Shown: piece after piece, positions 1 to 4,595 of the stretch
How the letters are laid out: every line of letters starts with the position of its first letter
Position numbering within the stretch: position 1 is the first letter of the stretch
Assembly (NCBI GenBank): GCA_018812385.1
Contig: JAHJDU010000609.1
Span: 1 to 5,168 of the forward strand
DNA: 5,168 nt
From: Pseudomonadota bacterium
GTDB taxonomy: Bacteria > Desulfobacterota > Desulfobacteria > Desulfobacterales > Desulfobacteraceae
Reading direction: 5' to 3'
Position numbers and translations under genes: made by a program
Notes under the pieces: generated by a model
Databases searched by the model: none
What the model was told of the DNA's origin: nothing
Seen by the model: only the letters and a program-made list of their open reading frames with translations

Positions 1-321
1 AATCTTCAATATTTAAGATATTTCCTGGGTATTAAAGTTGAGGTCACCGCCCATGATGCTCTGGGTGATGTTTTGGTGCTTGAAAAATTATTTGAGAAAT
101 TATTTGTAAGGATGAGCAAAAGTATTGGTCCTGCTGCTGTTGAAAATAGAATGATGGATATTTCAAGCAAACCGGTTTTATTGAGTCGAATGTTTTTTGG
201 GAAACATAAAGGAGAGCGTTTCAGGAATATCCCAAAGGATTATTTGCAGTGGCTGTCCGGTAAAGATGATCTGGATGAGGATATGCGGTATACAGTGGGG
301 CATTATTTAGACAGAGAATGA
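1..321 (+). CDS. DEDDh-type 3'-5' exonuclease, C-terminal part, with ExoX-like C-terminal domain (5' end outside the window)
   Basis: The frame is open from base 1 to the TGA at 319-321, giving the last 106 residues of a longer protein. Residues 1-10 (NLQYLRYFLG) followed by AHDALGDV (about 17-24) look like the ExoIII motif of DEDDh exonucleases, H-x4-D, with His18 and Asp23 as the general base and last metal ligand. This is the family of DNA polymerase III epsilon and exonuclease X, which remove nucleotides from DNA 3' ends. The tail, about residues 62-105, contains FFGKHKGERF and PKDYLQWL. It matches the small domain (DUF3820/ExoX-like C-terminal) that follows the nuclease in many such proteins. 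The first acidic motif (DxE) and ExoII lie left of the window, so activity cannot be confirmed. The TTG at 73 is internal to the conserved motif region and is not the start. A role in DNA repair or mismatch processing is inferred from family only. A methyltransferase follows on the same strand after 49 bp. Confidence 0.85.
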   Translation, partial: NLQYLRYFLGIKVEVTAHDALGDVLVLEKLFEKLFVRMSKSIGPAAVENRMMDISSKPVLLSRMFFGKHKGERFRNIPKDYLQWLSGKDDLDEDMRYTVGHYLDRE

Positions 322-370
322 TTTAAAAATGATAAAGTTTTTAAAAATCTATTTATATTGAGGTTATCAA

Positions 371-1003
371 ATGAATAAAGATCCGTATAAAAAATTATCA
401 AAATTTTATGATACATTTATTGAACCATCTGTTGCTGTATTAAGAAAGATTATGTTTAAAATGTATATTCCAAAAGAGGGGATGCGGGTTCTTGAGGTCG
501 GATGTGGCACAGGCACAAATCTAAAGCTTTATCAACAAGCGGGATGTGAAGTTTACGGGATTGATTTATCTCCTTCAATGGTAAAAGTTGCAAGCAAAAA
601 GCTTGGAGAGCAAGCGGATATAAAATTGGGTGATGCTTCACAGATGCCTTATTCAGATGGTTACTTTGATCTCGTGATTGCCATGTTAACTTTACATGAG
701 ATGCCTAACTCAATTAGACCTCCGGTAATGGATGAAATGGCCAGGGTAATGAAACAAGATGGGCGATTATTGCTTGTTGATTTTCATCCCGGTCCTATTC
801 GTTTTCCGAAAGGTTGGTTGTCTAAAATTAATATTTTATTTTTTGAAAGAATTGCTGGTCGAGAGCATTTTAGAAATTATAGAGATTTTATTGCAGGTAA
901 AGGTCTACCGCCATTGATAGAAACAAATAATCTATATGTCGAGAAAAAGAAAGTTGTTGGCGGCGGTAATTTAGCATTGTTTTCAGCAACTAAAGCGAAT
1001 TAA
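371..1003 (+). CDS. class I SAM-dependent methyltransferase (Methyltransf_11/UbiE-like)
   Basis: This is a complete 210-residue protein. The ATG at 371 is preceded by GAGG at 360-363 with a 7-nt spacer. Residues 40-50 hold the glycine-rich SAM-binding motif I, LEVGCGTGTN. Asp65 in VYGIDLS ends the second strand and should bind the ribose hydroxyls of SAM. LGDASQMP (86-93) is motif III, and FDLVIAMLTLHE (99-110) is the motif IV strand, followed by DGRLLLVDFHP in the late core. The order and length match a stand-alone Rossmann methyltransferase of the Methyltransf_11 type (UbiE/COQ5-like). The substrate cannot be told from sequence: the C-terminal third (about 145-210), which normally shapes the acceptor site, has no motif I recognise. 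It is a cytoplasmic protein with no signal peptide. It may be cotranscribed with the upstream exonuclease (49 bp gap), but an AT-rich gap could also hold a weak promoter. It converges on the minus-strand cluster, leaving only 34 bp between stop codons. Confidence 0.9.
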   Translation: MNKDPYKKLSKFYDTFIEPSVAVLRKIMFKMYIPKEGMRVLEVGCGTGTNLKLYQQAGCEVYGIDLSPSMVKVASKKLGEQADIKLGDASQMPYSDGYFDLVIAMLTLHEMPNSIRPPVMDEMARVMKQDGRLLLVDFHPGPIRFPKGWLSKINILFFERIAGREHFRNYRDFIAGKGLPPLIETNNLYVEKKKVVGGGNLALFSATKAN

Positions 1004-1037
1004 CTTTATTGCTTATTTTTGACGTTGATAAAATTAA

Positions 1038-1235
1038 TCAATCCTCAATAGCTTTCAAAACAGGATCATCCCTTCTCAAAATTGTACAGGTTTCAGATCC
1101 CTGGTCAAACACAATAACAGCTTTTCGGGATTTAAGCTGGCCAAGCACCTGGGAAATTTTTATTTCCAAGGGTATTTCAACTTCTCCATAGTCAGTGCAA
1201 ACTCTAATAATGCTTTCATCGGAATTCAATACCAA
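1038..1235 (-). CDS. small protein of unknown function, or out-of-frame 3' part of the preceding gene
   Basis: The 65-residue reading frame begins at a TTG (1235) and ends at 1038. The composition looks genuinely coded: a mix of charged and hydrophobic residues with apparent beta strands (SIIRVCTDYGEVEIPLEI, then KAVIVFDQG) and an acidic end. I do not recognise the family. The start is weak: TTG with no Shine-Dalgarno sequence upstream, and it overlaps the end of the preceding ORF by 20 bp in another frame. Two readings fit. It could be a separate protein translated by termination-reinitiation, or it could be the C-terminal part of one longer protein, with a one-base shift near the AAATTTGG at 1231-1238 joining the frames. 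Upstream in this frame a stop codon lies at 1251-1253, so any fusion point falls between about 1215 and 1250. It is the last gene of the minus-strand cluster. The plus-strand ORF opposite it is a shadow. Confidence 0.5.
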   Translation of the reverse strand: MVLNSDESIIRVCTDYGEVEIPLEIKISQVLGQLKSRKAVIVFDQGSETCTILRRDDPVLKAIED

Positions 1236-1479
1236 ATTTATTGAAATATTTTATAACTTTAGCATATGCATCCGTAATGCTCACTGCCTTTATAGATCGT
1301 TTTTCTGGCATATTAAATGCGAAAGGATGAGGTGGAACAAATGACATTTCAAGTGATACAGGATACTTCCCACCATCCTTTATTTTCAGTATGCTTGAAT
1401 AATGGACCCAATCATTTGCTCTTGGGACAATTCCATAAATTTCCTCTTTGGATTCAAAAATAGTTTTATATGTTGTCAT
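1216..1479 (-). CDS. small protein of unknown function downstream of the IHF-like gene
   Basis: The frame encodes about 87 residues from ATG 1479, beginning MTTYKTIFESKEEIYGIVPR and ending at TGA 1216-1218. I chose this start because AGGAG (1491-1495, minus strand) lies 11 nt upstream. An in-frame ATG at 1500 would give 94 residues and overlaps the TGA of the IHF-like gene as ATGA, a usual sign of translational coupling, but its GGAGG is only 1 nt away, which is too close. Either start points to an operon with the IHF-like gene. The predicted protein is soluble, with no signal peptide or membrane segment. A stretch around residues 35-52 (KYPVSLEMSFVPPHPFAF) looks like strands joined by a proline-rich turn, and the end (ITDAYAKVIKYFNKFGIEF) looks like an amphipathic helix. 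I cannot assign a family. The 3' end overlaps the following ORF by 20 bp, so the stop may be natural or result from a frameshift. Confidence 0.6.
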   Translation of the reverse strand: MTTYKTIFESKEEIYGIVPRANDWVHYSSILKIKDGGKYPVSLEMSFVPPHPFAFNMPEKRSIKAVSITDAYAKVIKYFNKFGIEFR

Positions 1480-1496
1480 AAATTCAACATCTCCTG

Positions 1497-1784
1497 TCAT
1501 TCCTCCCCATTCAACTTCGCCCGCAACCTCCCTCCACACTTAAACACCACAACCCTCCGTTTATCCAATACCATGTCTTTCCCGGTAGCAGGATTCCTTC
1601 CCTTACGCGGTGCTTTTTCATTAACCTGAAATTTTCCAAAACCTGATATCATTATATCTTCTCCAGATGCCAGGGTGGATTTCATGATTTCAAGGAGCGT
1701 TTCGATTGTATTCTTTGCTTCTGATGGGGATAGATTGTTTTTTTCTGAGATTTTTTCAATGATTATTTGTTTGGTAAGTGCCAA
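1497..1784 (-). CDS. ihfA: integration host factor alpha-type / HU family DNA-bending protein
   Basis: This 95-residue protein has the usual length for IHF-alpha. The opening, (M)ALTKQIIIEKI, is nearly the classical IHF-alpha start. ISGFGKF (46-52) is the conserved turn before the DNA-binding arm, and RKGRNPATGKD (60-70) is the arm tip with Pro65, the proline that intercalates into the DNA minor groove. RRVVVFKCGGRLR (76-88) completes the fold. I start at TTG 1784 because AAGGAG (1795-1800, minus strand) stands 10 nt upstream and the resulting N-terminus matches the family. The frame stays open to 1919, but that extension overlaps the upstream gene and has no family resemblance. IHF is normally an alpha/beta heterodimer that bends DNA at promoters, origins and recombination sites. 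Whether this copy pairs with a beta subunit or acts as a homodimer is unknown; a genome may have several paralogues. It lies 16 bp after the stop of the SnoaL-like gene and its TGA touches the next gene, which indicates an operon. Confidence 0.85.
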   Translation of the reverse strand: MALTKQIIIEKISEKNNLSPSEAKNTIETLLEIMKSTLASGEDIMISGFGKFQVNEKAPRKGRNPATGKDMVLDKRRVVVFKCGGRLRAKLNGEE

Positions 1785-1794
1785 GGTGTGAGTG

Positions 1795-1800
1795 CTCCTT
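1795..1800 (-). promoter_or_regulatory. ribosome binding site that fixes the TTG start of the IHF-like gene
   Basis: On the minus strand this reads AAGGAG, 10 nt before TTG 1784 and directly after the TAG (1803-1801) of the upstream gene. It is the strongest Shine-Dalgarno in the area and argues against any start further upstream in the same frame. Its position at the stop codon suggests coupled translation with the upstream gene. Confidence 0.75.
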
Positions 1801-2460
1801 CTAAGGTTTACATGTTCCGCAAGATTTATAACCTTTCTGAATTGCTTCTTCCCTGGTGCTGAAAACAGCAGTACATTTTTTACTTTTTGAATACTTACAA
1901 CCAGAACTATGAAAAACAAGAGTGCCAGTATTGCCTATCAATTTTGAAGTGTCATCAGTGGGGGTATCCGGAATATTTTTTTCAAGCACAGTTTCAACAG
2001 ATTCAATTTCTTGCGATACAGTAGGTGAAGACTTTTCTGTGACGCTCCATGCAGCTTTGAACTTTTCGTCAGTATCAAAAATATAATCTGTGACTAATTC
2101 AGCTTTACCAAATTTTATCTTGATGACCGTGACCCCACTGTTTTGAATTTCTTTTCCATCTCGATTTGTGTAATTGATATCCCAATGTGCTGCAACTGTA
2201 TTTGTCCCGATGAAATCAAAGACATTATCCACACAAAGGTTTTTTACTGTAAAAGTTAATTTAGGGAATTGATCCAGAAAGTTTCTGAACCATTTTGCTA
2301 TTTCCTCTTTACCCTCAAATTTTCCACTTACCGGTAAATTCCCAGGATAAATAAATGTACAATCATCCCTCCAGTCTGATAAAAATGCTTCAAAATCGCG
2401 ACGATTCAAAGCATCAAATGCATGATTTATTTTGTATTTAGCAATCAGTGCTCCAATCAT
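1801..2460 (-). CDS. SnoaL-like (NTF2 superfamily) protein with C-terminal Ada-like zinc-binding module
   Basis: This complete 219-residue protein starts at ATG 2460, with AGGAG 8 nt upstream (about 2469-2473, minus strand). Residues about 8-138 read as a SnoaL-like/NTF2 cone fold: an opening helix (INHAFDALNRRDFEAFLSDW), then CTFIYPGNLPVSGKFEGKEE, AKWFRNFLDQFPKLTFTV, AAHWDINYTN and NSGVTVIKIKFGKA. Proteins of this fold bind small hydrophobic ligands or act as polyketide-type cyclases, isomerases or stress proteins; the ligand here is unknown. A Ser/Thr/Pro/Glu-rich linker (about 140-173) leads to a compact module of about 45 residues, GNTGTLVFHSSGCKYSKSKK to the end. Its cysteines 188, 196, 214 and 217, together with FSTREEAIQKGYKSCGTCKP, match the metal-binding module found in the Ada N-terminus and at the ends of many secreted nucleases and unknown proteins. 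No signal peptide or membrane segment is visible. It is the first gene of the minus-strand cluster. The fusion is unusual for this fold and leaves the function open. Confidence 0.8.
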   Translation of the reverse strand: MIGALIAKYKINHAFDALNRRDFEAFLSDWRDDCTFIYPGNLPVSGKFEGKEEIAKWFRNFLDQFPKLTFTVKNLCVDNVFDFIGTNTVAAHWDINYTNRDGKEIQNSGVTVIKIKFGKAELVTDYIFDTDEKFKAAWSVTEKSSPTVSQEIESVETVLEKNIPDTPTDDTSKLIGNTGTLVFHSSGCKYSKSKKCTAVFSTREEAIQKGYKSCGTCKP

Positions 2461-2516
2461 AATAGTATCTCCTCTTTGAATTTGTGTTGAGATATCGTTT
2501 GCTTATTTAGTTTGGA

Positions 2517-2522
2517 ATTATA
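2517..2522 (-). promoter_or_regulatory. possible -10 element for the SnoaL-like/IHF operon
   Basis: The minus strand reads TATAAT, 57 bp upstream of ATG 2460. No convincing -35 hexamer sits at 16-18 bp, so the promoter would be weak or activator-dependent. The sequence is AT-rich and chance matches are frequent, so support is modest. Confidence 0.35.
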
Positions 2523-2534
2523 ATACCTTCTCTA

Positions 2535-2548
2535 CCAATAAGTATTGG
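2535..2548. repeat. inverted repeat CCAATA-AG-TATTGG, possible operator
   Basis: Two perfect 6-bp arms flank a 2-bp centre. The site lies 12 bp upstream of the possible -10 of the minus-strand operon, where a regulator would cover the -35 region. A role as operator is inferred from position and symmetry only. Confidence 0.35.
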
Positions 2549-2697
2549 GATTGTAAAGCAAAGTGATCATTAAATTATTCCAAAGTTTCAAAAGCAATAA
2601 CATACTTGGACTTTTTGAAAGTATACTAAATGTTTTCTATTGAGTTTCCAACACACTTTCAAACCATTTTATCAGTGGATACGCTCGAAAAACGGTC

Positions 2698-2733
2698 AAA
2701 CTCAATATATTTTGTGTATTATATATTGAGTTT
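2698..2733. repeat. hairpin-forming inverted repeat (13-bp stem, 10-nt loop)
   Basis: The left arm AAACTCAATATAT (2698-2710) and right arm ATATATTGAGTTT (2721-2733) are perfectly complementary around the loop TTTGTGTATT. Outer CGAAA (2685-2689) and TTTCG (2734-2738) could pair further, leaving a bulge on the left side. The right arm runs into a T6 tract, so transcribed on the plus strand it has the form of an AT-rich terminator, although no intact plus-strand gene precedes it. It may instead be a protein-binding palindrome: the AAACTCAAT half-site recurs nearby. Confidence 0.6.
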
Positions 2734-3024
2734 TTTCGTGCTGAGCTTTAATCATACATTTGATCAATAATTGTTAAGCAGGGAACAATGAATACGATGA
2801 TATGATTTTTTTGCCATACCGAGGAAGTATAAACAAAGTCCACAGTGAAAAATATTAAAGATATTTCCCAAATTTAATCCAATTAACCATAATGGAAGAT
2901 TTGGAAATTTAATTTTGGACTCTCACATATAATGGAATTTTGAATCTGGGGAAAAAAATAATATCGATACAACATCTTGTGCTCGGAAGAATTTTCCAAA
3001 AGCGAGAACTACACGTTACAGTGC

Positions 3025-3201
3025 TTACCCATCTCTTGGTGCTATCCACTCATCAATTCTTTTGGAAGTCACCACCCTGCTTTCATTTTTGCTCGTCACT
3101 GCTGATGCCATCAGGGCTTGCTTTGTTTCTTGATATTTGATGGATTTCTTTGTTCTTAAACGATCAGCTTTTTCAAAAACATTTTTTTTAGTTCTAATCA
3201 C
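3025..3201 (-). pseudogene. possible remnant of an unidentified gene
   Basis: On the minus strand a frame runs to TAA at 3025-3027 and looks more like protein than its surroundings: it is rich in Lys, Arg, Glu, Ser and Thr, for example VFEKADRLRTKKSIKYQETK and later SKRIDEWIAPRDG at the end. The frame is open back to a TGA at about 3240. The only candidate start is GTG 3201 (58 residues), with no Shine-Dalgarno sequence in front, and no ATG exists except one deep inside. I do not recognise the family. The lack of a proper start and the position in a long non-coding gap suggest the 3' end of a decayed gene. It could equally be a chance ORF. Confidence 0.3.
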
Positions 3202-3242
3202 AATAAAACAGCATGCAATAGAATTATCGGGAGGGAATCAAC

Positions 3243-3270
3243 TTGACAATACATATCTTTTAAATATAAG
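3243..3270 (+). promoter_or_regulatory. sigma70-type promoter for the LuxR-family regulator
   Basis: A perfect -35 TTGACA (3243-3248) is followed after 16 bp by TATAAG (3265-3270), five of six matches to the -10 consensus. Transcription would start near 3277, leaving a leader of about 70 nt before ATG 3349. The leader contains a small inverted repeat, GATTA and TAATC (about 3305 and 3323), that might be an operator. This is the best promoter match in the window. Confidence 0.65.
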
Positions 3271-3348
3271 ACTTGAGATTAAATGGGTATAGATAATTTT
3301 AATGGATTAATTTTATTGAACTAATCTACTAAAAGGGCAGTGAATATA

Positions 3349-4446
3349 ATGACAATTAGCGCCCATATAAACTCTTTCAAAGACGAACTCAACTCGCTTT
3401 CAAATTTAAAAACAAGTGAAATAAATCTTCTTTTCAATATTTTTGAAAAACTTTCCATTATTAAAGATCAGGACGCCATTCGGAAAGAAATATTTGACGA
3501 TTTATTATGTTTATTCAATGCTGATTTCATTGCTTCCTTTATATGGGACCAGGATGAAAAAGTGTTCAGAAAAGGGGTTTCTGTTAATATGTCCATTGAT
3601 AACCTTTCCCAGTATGAGTGCTATTACCAGTTTCATGATCCCATAACATCAGAATTGCAAAAAAAAAAGAAGGCTACACTTGTTTGCGAAGTGATGCCTC
3701 AAAAAGATTTGGTAAACACAGAATTTTTCAATGATTTTTTACATAAAGATGGTCTATATTATGGAATGAATGTGTATGCATATGATGGTAACTTGAATAT
3801 TGGTGATCTTAGAATATGGCGGGCCAAGCATAAATCCAATTTTGGGAAGCGGGAAGTCGCTCTTTTAAATATTATCCTCCCTTATTTTCGAAATGCATTA
3901 CGTAATATCAGAACCATGACCATGGCAAAGGGTGAATCAACTTTCTGGAATAAACTGCTTGAGAATACCCAAACTGCGCTATTCCTTTTTGATGATAAGG
4001 GCACTCTTATTTTTCGAAACAAGAAAGCCATGCAGATTGAAAAAACTTTAACCAAAGCCGAGTATATTTCCTTTTATTCATATATCCGCTCACTTGCGTG
4101 TAAAAATTTCTATCATACAGAATGGGGGATTTACTACCTGTCTGCCTGTTCCGTATCCTACCCCAAAAAAGAGCAACCCATGACTGCTGTAATGGCAAAT
4201 CAAGCCGCTCCTATTAAAATTGATAAGGATTTGCTGTCTATCCGACATCATTTAACGCCCCGTGAGATAGAAGTCTGTCTACTTGTTTGTAAAGGATTAA
4301 TCGATACTGAAATTGCCGAAGTTCTTGGTATTACTTTTTATACCGTTAGAACTCACCTAAAAAATATTTTCATGAAAGTAGATGTAACTAATCGTTCAGA
4401 ACTTATTTCAGTCTTATTTGAAGGAATCGTGGATATCTCCTTCTGA
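3349..4446 (+). CDS. LuxR-family transcriptional regulator with GAF-like N-terminal sensor region
   Basis: The gene encodes 365 residues from ATG 3349, with AGGG (3334-3337) 11 nt upstream. An in-frame GTG at 3340 would add three residues but lies too close to that site. The C-terminal 64 residues (about 302-365) are a LuxR/GerE helix-turn-helix: LTPREIEVCLLVCKGL, DTEIAEVLGI, and the recognition region TFYTVRTHLKNIFMKV, then TNRSEL. Residues about 20-195 resemble the GAF-like sensor region of stand-alone LuxR-type regulators (HDPITSELQKKKKATLVCEV, EFFNDFLHKDGLYYGMNVYA, NFGKREVALLNIILPYFRN). Residues about 205-285 (TQTALFLFDDKGTLIFRNKK) look like a PAS-type or degenerate sensor fold. There is no receiver domain with a phosphorylatable Asp, nor a recognisable acyl-homoserine-lactone domain, so the signal is unknown. 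It is cytoplasmic, with no membrane segment. It has its own promoter and precedes an amidase by 149 bp on the same strand; control of the amidase is plausible but unproven. An A10 run at 3659-3668 is discussed among the findings. Confidence 0.88.
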   Translation: MTISAHINSFKDELNSLSNLKTSEINLLFNIFEKLSIIKDQDAIRKEIFDDLLCLFNADFIASFIWDQDEKVFRKGVSVNMSIDNLSQYECYYQFHDPITSELQKKKKATLVCEVMPQKDLVNTEFFNDFLHKDGLYYGMNVYAYDGNLNIGDLRIWRAKHKSNFGKREVALLNIILPYFRNALRNIRTMTMAKGESTFWNKLLENTQTALFLFDDKGTLIFRNKKAMQIEKTLTKAEYISFYSYIRSLACKNFYHTEWGIYYLSACSVSYPKKEQPMTAVMANQAAPIKIDKDLLSIRHHLTPREIEVCLLVCKGLIDTEIAEVLGITFYTVRTHLKNIFMKVDVTNRSELISVLFEGIVDISF

Positions 4447-4468
4447 TTTTATCCTTCCCTTATTCCTC

Positions 4469-4486
4469 ATCCCCAAATCTGGGGAT
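4469..4486 (+). terminator. hairpin after the LuxR-type regulator, probable terminator
   Basis: ATCCCCA (4469-4475) pairs perfectly with TGGGGAT (4480-4486) around the loop AATC: a 7-bp GC-rich stem with a tetraloop, 22 bp after the regulator's stop codon. The T-rich stretch (ATTTTTCT, from about 4499) begins some 12 bp after the stem, further than in a standard intrinsic terminator. It may therefore be weak, or serve to protect the 3' end of the transcript. Confidence 0.45.
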
Positions 4487-4585
4487 ACCCAACTCAATAT
4501 TTTTCTGTCACAACAAAAAAAGGGTAATCCAGTAAGGGCGCAAATTAAAAATGAGTTATTTGAAAGACAGGGGTAACTTAATTAA

Positions 4586-4591
4586 AGGGGG
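4586..4591 (+). promoter_or_regulatory. ribosome binding site that decides the amidase start
   Basis: AGGGGG ends 4 nt before ATG 4596. A second in-frame ATG at 4551 would add 15 residues, but it has only a distant AAGGG and would put a charged stretch before the leader. The start at 4596 is therefore preferred. Confidence 0.6.
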
Positions 4592-4595
4592 TAAA

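Larger units (their letters stand above)
2461..3242. other. long AT-rich intergenic region without an intact gene
   Basis: These roughly 780 bp separate the divergently transcribed SnoaL-like operon and the LuxR-type regulator. I see no full-length gene, tRNA, rRNA or CRISPR repeat. The contents are a possible minus-strand promoter and operator (2517-2548), a cluster of AAACTCAAT elements in both directions with a hairpin (2639-2733), an imperfect inverted repeat (TTTCCCAAAT 2864-2873 with ATTTGGAAA 2899-2907), a direct repeat ATAATGGAA (2889-2897 and 2929-2937), and a possible gene remnant on the minus strand (3025-3201). The plus-strand ORF at 2940-3140 is hydrophobic and lies antisense to that remnant, so it is probably not coding. 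The length suggests a decayed gene or an undetected small RNA, but neither is shown directly. Confidence 0.6.

Noticed and set aside
456..641. 61-aa minus-strand ORF inside the methyltransferase gene
   Set aside because: It lies entirely antisense to a well-supported methyltransferase frame with motifs; no ribosome site or family resemblance.
1009..1037. Possible bidirectional terminator between the convergent genes
   Set aside because: TTGAT and ATCAA form only a 5-bp AT-rich stem with no adjoining T-tract in either direction; too weak to call.
1009..1191. 60-aa plus-strand ORF after the methyltransferase
   Set aside because: It is antisense to the minus-strand frame at 1038-1235, which has the more protein-like composition; no Shine-Dalgarno sequence.
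1785..1919. Upstream extension of the IHF-like gene to a start at 1919
   Set aside because: The 45 extra residues overlap the SnoaL-like gene in another frame and have no IHF resemblance, while TTG 1784 has a strong ribosome site and the family N-terminus.
2940..3140. 66-aa plus-strand ORF in the intergenic region
   Set aside because: It is rich in Leu, Phe, His and Cys in the manner of an antisense shadow; no ribosome site; the opposite strand looks more like protein.
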